The position numbers and the translations under genes are program-made. Under the pieces are notes generated by a model. It ran no database searches. It worked only from the letters and a program-made list of their open reading frames with translations, and was not told where the DNA came from. This document shows positions 32,227 to 40,975 of a DNA stretch of 47,815 nucleotides, piece after piece. Source of the stretch: Pseudomonas fluorescens (GTDB lineage Bacteria; Pseudomonadota; Gammaproteobacteria; Pseudomonadales; Pseudomonadaceae); the NCBI RefSeq assembly GCF_000968015.1, contig NZ_LACH01000037.1:3124-50938 (forward strand). Reading direction: 5' to 3'. Position 1 is the first letter of the stretch; the number at the start of each line of letters is the position of its first letter.

Positions 32227-32361
32227 TGCCGCATCCGCGAGACGCGGTCGACGCATTGCGGGTTGACCGCCACCGCAGTTGATAGCTGCCACAAGTTAGA
32301 TCCGGGCGATTGGCGATGCTGGATGGCATAATCGCGAACGGTTCATAACAGGGGCGTATCA

Positions 32362-33255
32362 ATGACCGCTGAAAGCTACGACCAACTCGCGATCTTTTCG
32401 GCCGTGGCACAGGAGCGCAGTTTCACCCGCGCCGCTGCCAAACTGGGCATGTCACAGCCGGCCTTGAGCCGGGCCATGCGTCAGTTGGAGGAACGACTGG
32501 GCGTCAGGTTACTTGCTCGCACCACTCGCAGCGTATCCCCCACGGAAGCGGGCGAACATCTGCTGCGAGTGATCGCCCCAAGATTCGAAGAGATCGACAA
32601 CGAGCTGGCATTGCTCAGCGAATTCCGTGACAAGCCTTCAGGCAAACTGCGTATCACGGCCGGCGAGCATTCTGCGATTACGATCCTGCATCCCGTGCTC
32701 GCAAAGCTGCTGCCCGACAATCCCGATCTCAAGATCGAGATCATCGTCGACTACGGCCTGACCGACATCGTGGCTGAAGGCTTCGACGCTGGCGTCCGGC
32801 TGGGTGAGCAGGTCGCCAAGGACATGATCGCGATGCGTATCGGTCCCGACATGCGCATGGCAGTGGTCAGTTCCCCAGAGTATTTCGTTCGGTATCCGAA
32901 GCCAAAAATCCCGAGCGATCTCATGCAGCACAACTGCATCACACTGCGCATGCCGACTTATGGTGGCCTCTTCCTCTGGGAGTTCGAGAAGAACGGGCAA
33001 GAATTGAAAGTACGCGTCGAAGGCCAATTGGTGTTCAACAACATTGCCATGCGCCTGGAGGCCGCCCTCCAGGGGTTGGGGCTGGCTTATATGCCAGAAG
33101 ACCTGGTGCAGGAGCATGTCGCACAGGGTCGGTTGATTCGCGTACTCGCGGATTGGTGCGAGCCATTCTCGGGATACCACCTCTACTATCCAAGTCGACG
33201 CCAGAGTTCACCCGCCTTTACGTTGCTGCGTGAAGCCCTGCGCTATTCCAGCTGA
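32362..33255 (+). CDS. LysR family transcriptional regulator
   Basis: A 297-residue LysR regulator. The N-terminal helix-turn-helix is clear (FTRAAAKLGMSQPALSRAMR, residues about 20-39), followed by an effector-binding domain with the layout of the DmlR/AaeR group. ATG 32362 follows AGGGGCGTATCA and a -10-like ATAATC. It is convergent with the cupin/CMD gene at 33292. The likely target is the minus-strand set downstream (33292-36699), by position only. Confidence 0.85.
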   Translation: MTAESYDQLAIFSAVAQERSFTRAAAKLGMSQPALSRAMRQLEERLGVRLLARTTRSVSPTEAGEHLLRVIAPRFEEIDNELALLSEFRDKPSGKLRITAGEHSAITILHPVLAKLLPDNPDLKIEIIVDYGLTDIVAEGFDAGVRLGEQVAKDMIAMRIGPDMRMAVVSSPEYFVRYPKPKIPSDLMQHNCITLRMPTYGGLFLWEFEKNGQELKVRVEGQLVFNNIAMRLEAALQGLGLAYMPEDLVQEHVAQGRLIRVLADWCEPFSGYHLYYPSRRQSSPAFTLLREALRYSS

Positions 33256-33291
33256 CGGGCCTGCGCGCTTGACGGGTGGCCGATCCCTGAC

Positions 33292-34470
33292 TCACGGCCG
33301 CCCGGCCGTTTCAGCCAGATACTTGTCCAGCGCCTCGCCGGCACGCTTGGCCGCATCAGCGTCACCTTGGTCGGCCAGTACCTGAACGAGTTGACGCAAT
33401 TGCGCAGTGCTCAGACCTACCCTCATGCTGGCGGCCATGTGCGAACGCAGTTGCGGCTCCACGCCGGGCGTGGCGGCCAGCGCTGCGACCGTCGCCAGTT
33501 CACGACTTTGCCAATCCAGGTTGTCTCGTTCGAAGATGTCGCCAAACAAATGCGCCTGCAAATATTGGTTGATGACAGGTGCGAAGTCGAACAGCGGGCC
33601 TTGGACGGGCGCACCGGAAATGCGGGTCTGGTTGACCTTGCCCACTGCTATTAATTCGTCGCCGGTGGGAATGACACGACCGGGCTCGCGCCCCGGATCA
33701 TCCTGAATGCCGCGTTGTTTGCGCGCCTCCGCTACTTTCATCAGCTCGCCGAGTGCGTTGAGACTGCGAGGAAAGCCGGTGTAAGCGTAGAGCTGCACCA
33801 GGATTTCCTTCGCCTCGCTGACGGTCAACCCAGCATCCAGCCCCTGGTTCAAGGCAGCATTGAGCCTGGGCATGTTGCTTGTGGCCATGGAGGCTGCAAT
33901 CAACGGGATAGCCTGCTGCCTGGCCGACAGCACCTCGGAAACGGCATGTTCGGCAGACATTGCTGGCGGCGTCGCCGGACTTTGTGCGTTGTTTGGGTAA
34001 TCGATAACTTTCTCCAGCCATTGCACACTTTTGCCATCCACCACGCCGGTCACGGCCAGGTGGGTCATGGCGCTTGTCGGTGCGGCACCGTGCCAGTGCT
34101 TGACGCCCGGTGGGCAGACGATCACGTCTCCTGGATGGATTTCCTGCACGGGCTTGCCCCATTCCTGAGTCAGGCCCACTCCCGCGATCACCACCAATCG
34201 CTGGCCTGCTGGATGGGTATGCCAAGCCGAACGCGCGCCCGGCTCGAAGGTGACGTAGGCGCCTGACGCATTGATTTCGCCAGTGGCGGGAAACAAGGGA
34301 TCGACGCGCACCCGCCCGGAGAAATAATCCGCCGGCCCCGCTGCCGAAGCCTGTGTATCTGCACGGCGGATCTGCTGGGCAGTCAGGGATTCACTGGTAT
34401 TGTCTGGTCCGGCGGCGCTGGCGAAGGGCGTCGCGGCGCACATCGCGATCCCCAAAAGGGTCTTGTTCAT
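33292..34470 (-). CDS. Exported cupin plus carboxymuconolactone decarboxylase-like protein
   Basis: A 392-residue protein with a signal peptide (LLGIAMCAATPFASA). The N-terminal part is a cupin domain: GARSAWHTHPAGQR and GDVIVCPPGVKHWHGA carry the His metal ligands. The C-terminal half has two carboxymuconolactone decarboxylase (AhpD-like) repeats: KEILVQLYAYTGFPRSLNAL, then SRELATVAALAATPGVEPQL. The usual CxxC of AhpD is absent. ATG 34470 follows AAGGAG. It is last in a minus-strand set after two exported hydrolases. Function unknown; similar fusions accompany genes for aromatic or terpenoid stress. Confidence 0.8.
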   Translation of the reverse strand: MNKTLLGIAMCAATPFASAAGPDNTSESLTAQQIRRADTQASAAGPADYFSGRVRVDPLFPATGEINASGAYVTFEPGARSAWHTHPAGQRLVVIAGVGLTQEWGKPVQEIHPGDVIVCPPGVKHWHGAAPTSAMTHLAVTGVVDGKSVQWLEKVIDYPNNAQSPATPPAMSAEHAVSEVLSARQQAIPLIAASMATSNMPRLNAALNQGLDAGLTVSEAKEILVQLYAYTGFPRSLNALGELMKVAEARKQRGIQDDPGREPGRVIPTGDELIAVGKVNQTRISGAPVQGPLFDFAPVINQYLQAHLFGDIFERDNLDWQSRELATVAALAATPGVEPQLRSHMAASMRVGLSTAQLRQLVQVLADQGDADAAKRAGEALDKYLAETAGRP

Positions 34471-34488
34471 GATGACGGCTCCTTGAAT

Positions 34489-35544
34489 TCAGAGCGTTCT
34501 GGCGTAAAACGCGGTCAACTGATCCATTGCCACGTCCACATAGGCAGGCACCCAGTAGGTTTCGATATGGGTCGCGCCATCGATCAAAAACAGTTTTTTA
34601 TCCTTCGTACCTGTGGCCTTGGCAAACGCCTGCTCCGACATGTACAGGCTGTCAGCCTTGCTGCCCGCGATCATCAGCAATGGCTTGTCGATCAGTTCGA
34701 TCTGGTCCGTTGCATCGAAGCTCATCAAGTCCAGCAAACTGCTCAAGGTGTATCTGAAGGTCGAATTAGGGTGGGCATGGGTTTTGCCGTAATACTCAAA
34801 ACCCTGCCGATACAGTTCAAACGGCAATTTGGCAATCTGCTCGTCCGTCAGCTTGGCATCACCGATGTAGAGAATTTCCCCGCCGGCCGCTTCTTGGGCG
34901 CGGGCAGCGGAAGCTTGCTGCAAGCGCTCCTGGACCGTGGACAGTTGCGAATCCCGGTAGCCATTACGGCGAACCAGCCCTGAGTTGAACATGCTCAAGG
35001 TTGCGATCGACTGGAATCGTTTGTCGGTTTGCGCCGCCTTCAATGAATAGCCGCCACCGCCGCAGATGCCGAGCAAGCCCAAACGCGTACTGTCGACGCC
35101 GGGGTAGCGGGCGATGAAATCCGCCATGCCGTGGATGTCTTCGACGCGGTACGCGGGTTTATCGACGTTACGCGGCTGACCGCCACTGGCCCCCTGATAC
35201 GCCGCATCCGCAGTGATCGTAATGTAGCCCTGATCTGCCAGGCGCTGGGCATACAGACCTGCGACCTGCTCCTTCACCCCGCCATTGGGATGCGCCACCA
35301 CGACAACCGGATATTTCTTCGCCGAGTCATAGTTCGCGGGGGTGTAAACGTTGGCGGAAATGTCCAGGCCATTGAGCTTGTAGGTGACCGGATGGAGGTT
35401 GACCTTGCCCGGCTCGTTCTTCGTCAGCGCGCCACCGTAGGTCAATGTGAAGGGATTCTGCTGGTAGTCCGCGGCCTCAACTTCGGCTGCCGACATACCG
35501 ATCATGGCGGCCAGAACGGTGGCCTTTATCGTGGTTCGCGTCAT
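34489..35544 (-). CDS. Exported alpha/beta hydrolase, dienelactone hydrolase family
   Basis: A 351-residue alpha/beta hydrolase with an N-terminal signal sequence (VLAAMIGMSAAEVEA). The nucleophile elbow is GICGGGGY with Cys, as in dienelactone hydrolase, instead of Ser. Later Asp (GSKADSLYM) and His (DGATHIETY) fit the rest of the triad. The sequence resembles YcjY-like hydrolases. It stops 18 bases before the cupin/CMD gene. Substrate unknown; periplasmic location is predicted. Confidence 0.78.
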   Translation of the reverse strand: MTRTTIKATVLAAMIGMSAAEVEAADYQQNPFTLTYGGALTKNEPGKVNLHPVTYKLNGLDISANVYTPANYDSAKKYPVVVVAHPNGGVKEQVAGLYAQRLADQGYITITADAAYQGASGGQPRNVDKPAYRVEDIHGMADFIARYPGVDSTRLGLLGICGGGGYSLKAAQTDKRFQSIATLSMFNSGLVRRNGYRDSQLSTVQERLQQASAARAQEAAGGEILYIGDAKLTDEQIAKLPFELYRQGFEYYGKTHAHPNSTFRYTLSSLLDLMSFDATDQIELIDKPLLMIAGSKADSLYMSEQAFAKATGTKDKKLFLIDGATHIETYWVPAYVDVAMDQLTAFYARTL

Positions 35545-35604
35545 ATGAATAATCCTGCCTATTGCGACTTCTGATGGGCTCGGCGGCCATCGCCGGGCTC
35601 GTTT

Positions 35605-36699
35605 TCAATCCAGGTCTTTCTCTGCGAGAAACGTCGAAACCAGATCCGCGATCTCGATGTTGTTGAGGTCCGAGAAGGGAAAGTGGGAATTGCCGTTGAT
35701 CCCGATCTCCGGCAAATGGATCAGCCTTACATCACCGCCATGCCGGTTCACGGTATCTCGCCACAGGCGCGCCATCTCAAGCCGGGCGCGCCAGCTGTCT
35801 TGCGCGGGCAGACGCACCGGTTTTTCGGGGATGTTGTCGCCATAGAAGATGACGATGGGGATGCGGGTCAGCGCTTCGAACTGCGCCTTGGATACGACCT
35901 GCGCCGAGAGTGTGTCGAACGCACTGGGGATCGGCACCGGGGCTTCATCCTCAGGAAACACGAAGCTACTGCCCGGCTCAAACGCCACGATGGCTCGCAC
36001 ATTGTGGCTCTTGATCGACGTCAGCCAACCGGGCCCGCCACCTTGCGAGTGAGTAAACAGAATGGCGGGGCCAGTCTTTTCCAGCAGCGCAGACACGCCA
36101 TCGGAAACCACATCAATGTCGTAAGGACCGGTGTTGGGCGTCATCGAACGGAAGAATTGCTCCAGCGCCTCCTGCCCGCGTGGAAACTGACTGCCCTCGA
36201 AGCTGTTTGGCCACACACCAATGCGGAACTGGTTAAACCACAGCTGCTCGTCCGCCACCGGTTTGATTGTGCTTTCAACCAGACTGCGTCCCGCATCGCC
36301 ACGGCGCGGCTGGTCGATCAGATAGGTGGAAAAGCCGCGACGCAGAAAGATGTTCTGGAACCCTTCTCGACCATCGGCCGTCGTTTCCCAGGACTTCGCG
36401 GACTGCCCGGCACCATGCAACATGACAATCGGGAGCGGGCGAGCGTCGACCGGAACCTGGTAGAACGCATACACGTGATCGCCATGAAAGGTTTGGCCAT
36501 CCGGCTTCATCGGTGTGTACGGATCAAAGACACCCGGTTGGGTCATCAGCCCGCCGCCAGCCATCAGGCTTCCCTGTTTCTCGATGATCAGCGGACTGCG
36601 ATCGGCCGCCTCCACGACCGCAGCGGTGCACAAAGCGAAACAAAGCGTACCCGCCTTCGCTACGGCGGGCATGCACTTGCGGATAATGTGCTGGGTCAT
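35605..36699 (-). CDS. Exported alpha/beta hydrolase (esterase)
   Basis: A 364-residue secreted hydrolase. After a signal-like N-terminus (AGTLCFALCTAAVVEA) come MLHGAGQSAKSWE (oxyanion region), nucleophile Ser in FTHSQGGGPG and a late His in NGNSHFPFSD. The family is that of exported esterases with unknown substrates. ATG 36699 is preferred over the upstream start at 36744 because the signal peptide lies directly after it. It is the first gene of the minus-strand set. Palindromes in the AT-rich upstream region (36755-36810) are likely regulatory. Confidence 0.78.
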   Translation of the reverse strand: MTQHIIRKCMPAVAKAGTLCFALCTAAVVEAADRSPLIIEKQGSLMAGGGLMTQPGVFDPYTPMKPDGQTFHGDHVYAFYQVPVDARPLPIVMLHGAGQSAKSWETTADGREGFQNIFLRRGFSTYLIDQPRRGDAGRSLVESTIKPVADEQLWFNQFRIGVWPNSFEGSQFPRGQEALEQFFRSMTPNTGPYDIDVVSDGVSALLEKTGPAILFTHSQGGGPGWLTSIKSHNVRAIVAFEPGSSFVFPEDEAPVPIPSAFDTLSAQVVSKAQFEALTRIPIVIFYGDNIPEKPVRLPAQDSWRARLEMARLWRDTVNRHGGDVRLIHLPEIGINGNSHFPFSDLNNIEIADLVSTFLAEKDLD

Positions 36700-36760
36700 G
36701 GATTGCTCTCGGCTTGAATTCGCGAGAAGCAACTTACCCTTCAACTATTGATTGATAAAC

Positions 36761-36807
36761 AGCACTAATCGGATAGCACTAATATCAAAATCACATAAAT
36801 GTGATTT
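36761..36807. promoter_or_regulatory. AT-rich control region with direct repeat and perfect palindrome
   Basis: AGCACTAAT occurs twice (36761-36769 and 36775-36783), followed by AAATCACATAAATGTGATTT (36788-36807), a perfect 9-2-9 palindrome. It lies between the esterase and the SRPBCC gene and is much more AT-rich than its surroundings. The regulator is not known; the LysR at 32362 is one candidate for the repeats. Confidence 0.5.
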
Positions 36808-36847
36808 ATGAGCCAAGGATCATCAAGCCGCAATTGTGCTTCGTGCT

Positions 36848-37285
36848 TTACCGGGCCAGAAATGACTTGAGACCATTGTGGCCGTCCACGATCAGGTTTC
36901 GAATGAGCTCCTGATAGTGCTCAGTGGTATTCGGATCTTGCAAATCGAAACCTGCAGACCAATTGATGAACGTCTTGGACTGTCCAGTCAAAGCGACCAA
37001 CTTCACGGTGGCCACATAGTTATCCAGAGGTAAGGGAGCCTGCTCAAAGCAGTAAGAAAGCGTCAAGTTGCGGTCATCCACTGACATCAAACGCTCCCTG
37101 ACGATTGCGCCATCGGCCAGCGTGAGTTTGCGAATACAGCCAACCAGACCATCAGGCTGATTGTCCTCAATGCTGCTTTCGACAATTGAGGGATGCCATT
37201 TTTGAATCTCACCAAATTTCTTCAATACGCCCCAGGCGCGTCCTGCATCGCTATCCAGGACAGCGGAAAACTCAACCATCGGCAT
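36848..37285 (-). CDS. SRPBCC family protein
   Basis: A 145-residue polyketide-cyclase-like SRPBCC protein (helix-grip ligand-binding fold), seen in the start VEFSAVLDSDAGRAWGVLKK and FGEIQKWHPSIVESS. No catalytic residues can be named. ATG 37285 follows AAGGTGTAAACACG. It is last of the five minus-strand genes that begin with the Old Yellow Enzyme gene and probably shares their transcript. Confidence 0.75.
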   Translation of the reverse strand: MPMVEFSAVLDSDAGRAWGVLKKFGEIQKWHPSIVESSIEDNQPDGLVGCIRKLTLADGAIVRERLMSVDDRNLTLSYCFEQAPLPLDNYVATVKLVALTGQSKTFINWSAGFDLQDPNTTEHYQELIRNLIVDGHNGLKSFLAR

Positions 37286-37396
37286 CGTGTTTACACCTTG
37301 AAATTATCAACTTTTAAAACACCTGGCCTTGGCTCAAACGCAGCGCTCGGAGGTGACTCCGATCCCGGAATGGACTTAACCGGGATCGGTGGACGC

Positions 37397-37783
37397 TCAA
37401 CCTTCGAACTGGTGATAAACCTTGGCGATGACCTTCCAGGCGCCGTCGATTTTGATCAGGGTCAGGTAGTCGTTGTAGTCGGCACCGATCGCATCCTGCT
37501 CCATATCGACACGGACTACGGCGGTCGTGGGTGTGATCGCCAGCACGTCGAGTCGGGTAGTGATCTGAGGGGCACTGCCGTTCTTCTGAACGAAATCAAA
37601 TAGATTCTTGATCGGGCCGCCAAGCAGCTCACCATTCGTGAAACCGTACATCACGGCATCTTTGTGAAAAGCTTGCGCTACGTCCTCTGCGCTGCCCGCA
37701 CGCAGACCTTCGACGTACTGATTGGCGGTGGCGATGACCGAGTTGTACTCGGCGGTTGATACTGCCTTCACGTTCTTCGACAT
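37397..37783 (-). CDS. NTF2-like family protein, paralogue 1
   Basis: A 128-residue protein of the NTF2-like (nuclear transport factor 2) fold, close to putative lumazine-binding/SnoaL-like families. It shares the pattern LLGGPIKNLFDFV with the neighbouring gene (LVGGAIQNLYDVI), so the two arose by duplication. ATG 37783 follows GGAGAGAACC and is preferred over the start 12 bases upstream. It lies 60 bases after paralogue 2. Function unknown. Confidence 0.72.
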   Translation of the reverse strand: MSKNVKAVSTAEYNSVIATANQYVEGLRAGSAEDVAQAFHKDAVMYGFTNGELLGGPIKNLFDFVQKNGSAPQITTRLDVLAITPTTAVVRVDMEQDAIGADYNDYLTLIKIDGAWKVIAKVYHQFEG

Positions 37784-37843
37784 GGTTCTCTCCAATGATT
37801 CAAGGGCGAGGTAAATAGCACCCCGCCGGCGGCGATCAAGGGA

Positions 37844-38224
37844 TCACGCGCTCGGGTGGGTGTGGTAAATCTTGCTGACGATCGTCCACTGGCCTTCCAC
37901 CTTCAGCAAGTTGAAGAAGTCGGTGAAGCGAAACCCCGAAACGTTGTCGGTATCGACGCGAGCACTGGCGGCAGTGCCCACGATGTCGATGCGAATGATC
38001 GCGGCTTTGGCTTCCGGAGATGGACGGAAGGAGTTGTCGATCACGTCATACAGATTCTGGATCGCGCCGCCGACGAGCTTGTCGCCGTCGACCCCAAACA
38101 TGGTGGCGTGCTCGTTGAACGCTGGTTTCATCAAGGTGCTGTCAGCCTTGGCGCCACCTTCGTTGTACTGGCTAAGCACGTCGACGATCGCGTTGTATTC
38201 CTGGACGTAAGTTGGATTGCTCAT
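37844..38224 (-). CDS. NTF2-like family protein, paralogue 2
   Basis: A 126-residue NTF2-like protein, paralogous to the gene at 37397. Its ATG 38224 follows AGGAGTACATC. It ends in IYHTHPS where paralogue 1 has VYHQFEG. The pair sits inside the OYE operon. Such proteins often act as small enzymes or binders on cyclic compounds; nothing more specific can be read. Confidence 0.72.
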   Translation of the reverse strand: MSNPTYVQEYNAIVDVLSQYNEGGAKADSTLMKPAFNEHATMFGVDGDKLVGGAIQNLYDVIDNSFRPSPEAKAAIIRIDIVGTAASARVDTDNVSGFRFTDFFNLLKVEGQWTIVSKIYHTHPSA

Positions 38225-38297
38225 GATGTACTCCTGATTGAAAGATTTTCCGATTACCCATCAGGTCTGGATGGGCGCGGCTATAGCCAACCAACGA

Positions 38298-39041
38298 TCA
38301 CCAATCCTGGCGAGTCGGCGAAATGATTAGATCGTTGACCGTGACGTTTTCCGGTTGGTTGAGCGCATAAATCACGGCACGACCGATATCGTCGGGCGCA
38401 ATGGCAATTCGGTTTAGTTCCTGAGCCGCCTTACGCCCTTCAGGATCGCTGACCTTGTCCGCCCAGCCGGTATTGATGACGCCAGGGCTGACGGTGTTGA
38501 CGCGGATGCCATGCTGCACGCCCAACTCCTTTCGCATGGACTCGGTCATGGCCTGGACGAAAAACTTGGTAGCGCTGTAAACACCCGCCGCCGGCCCGAC
38601 CTGGTGACCTGCGACAGAGTCCATGTTGAGAATCTGCCCGGACTTCTGTTCCAGCATGAACGGCAGTACCGCAGCAGTAGCGTTGAGGTAGCCCTTGACG
38701 TTCACATCGATCATCTTTTCCCAATCCTGCACGGCCAGATCGACCCAGTTGGAAAAGAGCATCAAACCGGCGTTGTTGACCAAGATGTCCACGGCGCCGT
38801 AGGTGTCGTGTGCAAATTTCGCGAGAGCCTTGGTTTGATCCAGATGGGTAACGTCTGTGGTGAAAGCAACCACGTCGCTGCCTGACTCGCGCAACTCTGC
38901 AACAAACGCTTCCAGCCCTTTCTGATCGAGTGCTGCCGCTACCACGCGGACGCCCTGTGCAGCGAGTGCACGAGTGGTGGCAGCGCCAATGCCGGATGAT
39001 GCGCCAGTGACGATGGCAACCTTGTTTTGCAGATAATTCAT
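38298..39041 (-). CDS. SDR family oxidoreductase
   Basis: A 247-residue SDR with TGASSGIG, NNAGLM and YSATK, resembling the NADP-dependent YdfG-like/short-chain alcohol dehydrogenase groups. ATG 39041 follows GAGGTACTCAGGT, and the long upstream extension is rejected because it would run through the end of the OYE gene. It is second in the OYE operon, 79 bases after that gene. Confidence 0.78.
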   Translation of the reverse strand: MNYLQNKVAIVTGASSGIGAATTRALAAQGVRVVAAALDQKGLEAFVAELRESGSDVVAFTTDVTHLDQTKALAKFAHDTYGAVDILVNNAGLMLFSNWVDLAVQDWEKMIDVNVKGYLNATAAVLPFMLEQKSGQILNMDSVAGHQVGPAAGVYSATKFFVQAMTESMRKELGVQHGIRVNTVSPGVINTGWADKVSDPEGRKAAQELNRIAIAPDDIGRAVIYALNQPENVTVNDLIISPTRQDW

Positions 39042-39120
39042 ACCTGAGTACCTCTTGTGCGGCGAAATGCTTTCGCGACGGAGCCTCCCCACGCCTAGCT
39101 GACGCAAGGGGAACCTCTCA

Positions 39121-40227
39121 TTAGTTGGAGTTGGCCGTTGGCCAATCGGTGTAGCCCCTGGCGCCTCCGCCGTAGTAACTCTCACGTGGCGCGATGGTCA
39201 GTTCGGCACCACGACGCAGGCGCTCTACCAGGTCTGGATTGGCAATGAACAAACGACCAAACGCAACCGCGTCGATCCGGCCTTGCGCCCGGCGTTCCAG
39301 CGCCATATCCAGGTCATAGTTGTTATTACCTATGAATGGCCCTTCGAACTGCGCACTCAGCGCGTCCAGATTCACTCCATCAGGAACGGTGCGAGAAGTG
39401 GCGGTTGCGCCTTCGACGAAGTGCAGATAGGCCAGGTTGAACCTGTTGAGCTGTTGAATCAGGTAACCGTAAGTCCCCATGACGTTGCTGTCGGGAGGCG
39501 TGTTACCAGCATCAGGTGTCACTGGCGAAAGGCGGATGCCAACCCGGTCACTGCCCCAAATCGAAACGACGGCTTCGGTGACTTCAAGCGTCAATCGAGC
39601 CCGGTTCTCGATAGAACCGCCATAGCGGTCGGTGCGCTGATTGGTGGAATCGCGCAGAAACTGGTCGAGCAAATAGCTGTTGGCGGAATGAACTTCCACG
39701 CCGTCGAAACCGGCGCGTTTTGCATTTTCTGCCGCCCGTTTGTATTGCTCGATGATTCCCGGAATCTCTGAAGTCTCCAGCGCGCGAGGCATCGACACTT
39801 CGACAAAGCCGTTCTCGGTGTAAGTGCTGCCTTCGGCCTTGATCGCCGAGGGAGCGACTGGCGCTTCGCCGTTTTGCTGCAACTCGACGCTGGAGAAGCG
39901 GCCTACGTGCCATAGCTGACTGACAATCTTGCCGCCTGACGCGTGTACCGCGTCAGTGACTTTTTTCCAGCCTGCCACCTGTTCTTCCGACCAGATACCA
40001 GGCGTCATGGCATAGCCACGGCCCTGAGCAGAAATGTTCGTGGCCTCGGCGATGATCAGGCCTGCGCCGGCACGCTGGGCGTAGTAAGTGGCGTGCAGCC
40101 CATTCGGCACGCCATCTTCCGCCATCCGGCTGCGTGTTACTGGAGCCATGACAATACGGTTGGCCAGTTGCAAGGCCCCCATCTGCACGGGCGAAAAAAG
40201 GTCGGTGCCAAGACTATTATCAATCAT
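39121..40227 (-). CDS. Old Yellow Enzyme family ene-reductase (NemA-like)
   Basis: A 368-residue FMN-dependent ene-reductase that reduces activated C=C bonds or nitro groups with NAD(P)H. It has the opening LFSPVQMGALQLANRIVMAP, HSANSYLLDQFLRD with the substrate-binding His/Asn, and the C-terminal FGRLFIANPDLVERLR. ATG 40227 is used; a start six bases upstream would need TTG. It follows an operator (40246-40260) that matches the one before the TetR gene. First of a five-gene minus-strand operon. Confidence 0.87.
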   Translation of the reverse strand: MIDNSLGTDLFSPVQMGALQLANRIVMAPVTRSRMAEDGVPNGLHATYYAQRAGAGLIIAEATNISAQGRGYAMTPGIWSEEQVAGWKKVTDAVHASGGKIVSQLWHVGRFSSVELQQNGEAPVAPSAIKAEGSTYTENGFVEVSMPRALETSEIPGIIEQYKRAAENAKRAGFDGVEVHSANSYLLDQFLRDSTNQRTDRYGGSIENRARLTLEVTEAVVSIWGSDRVGIRLSPVTPDAGNTPPDSNVMGTYGYLIQQLNRFNLAYLHFVEGATATSRTVPDGVNLDALSAQFEGPFIGNNNYDLDMALERRAQGRIDAVAFGRLFIANPDLVERLRRGAELTIAPRESYYGGGARGYTDWPTANSN

Positions 40228-40245
40228 GCTCAATACCTGAAATAT

Positions 40246-40260
40246 TAGACCGGTCGTCTA
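40246..40260. promoter_or_regulatory. TetR (NemR-like) operator upstream of the OYE operon
   Basis: TAGACCGGTCGTCTA, a perfect 5-5-5 dyad, lies 19 bases upstream of the OYE start codon. It is identical to the site in front of the TetR gene (40890-40904). It should allow the repressor to shut off the operon. Confidence 0.8.
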
Positions 40261-40284
40261 GTTAGAAGATTAAAAAAAACGCCC

Positions 40285-40866
40285 CTATGCCAGCAGGCGT
40301 TTACTCGTGATCAATGCGGTTTCAAATGGGGCCGTGGTCTTCTTGACCTTGACCAACAGCGAGGCGCCAAGCCATAGCTGATATAGCGATTCGGCCAATA
40401 TCGCCGCGTCCTGGATCGGCGAAATGGAACCATCTGCCATGCCCTGCTCAACACAGCGCGTGATGCGCTGGATGATCAGCGCTGTGCCTTCTTCCAGCAC
40501 CGTGCGCATGTCTTCCGACAGGTCGCAGACTTCAGCGCCCAGTTTCACCACCAGGCATTTCTCCTCGGGATGATCGAACGCTTGCGTCTTTGCCCAGTAG
40601 TGCAGATAGCACAGCAGCCGCTCGGCTCCGGTTCCTTCTGCGGCCATCACGATATCGACGCGTCCGATGTACTCTTGAAAGTACTCTTCGAGCAGCGCTT
40701 GGCCGAATTCTTCTTTCGAGCGGAAGTAGTGATAGAACGACCCTTTAGGTACGCCAGCGGTTGTCAGCACTTCCGACAGCCCCACGGCTGTATAACCCTT
40801 GTTGGTCATCAGCGACTTGGCCACATCGATGATGTGCTGTCGCATATCTTGGATAGGTTTCTTCAT
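40285..40866 (-). CDS. TetR family repressor (NemR-like)
   Basis: A 193-residue TetR-family regulator. The helix-turn-helix is VGLSEVLTTAGVPKGSFYHY (about residues 27-46). Size and context (OYE operon) match NemR, which senses electrophiles by cysteines; this protein has three Cys in the ligand domain (LLCYL, EEKCLVV, AEVCDL). Two identical operators, one before itself (40890-40904) and one before the OYE gene, support autoregulation. ATG 40866 has only a weak ribosome site. Confidence 0.85.
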   Translation of the reverse strand: MKKPIQDMRQHIIDVAKSLMTNKGYTAVGLSEVLTTAGVPKGSFYHYFRSKEEFGQALLEEYFQEYIGRVDIVMAAEGTGAERLLCYLHYWAKTQAFDHPEEKCLVVKLGAEVCDLSEDMRTVLEEGTALIIQRITRCVEQGMADGSISPIQDAAILAESLYQLWLGASLLVKVKKTTAPFETALITSKRLLA

Positions 40867-40889
40867 AGGGAAGGCAGCCTACACAAAAC

Positions 40890-40904
40890 TAGACCGGTCG
40901 TCTA
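40890..40904. promoter_or_regulatory. TetR (NemR-like) operator upstream of its own gene
   Basis: TAGACCGGTCGTCTA, extended by C and G to a 17-base palindrome (40889-40905). It lies 24 bases before the TetR start codon and is identical to the operator before the OYE gene. Confidence 0.82.
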
Positions 40905-40975
40905 GAAGCTCTCACCCCACCTGATGAACTGACTGAGCCGTTAGCGTTTCCTGTCGGACGTCTACTCGTGGATTG

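Noticed and set aside
36788..36807. CRP/Vfr binding site
   Set aside because: The half-sites are in the reverse order (TCACAT then ATGTGA with two bases between) compared with TGTGA-N6-TCACA.
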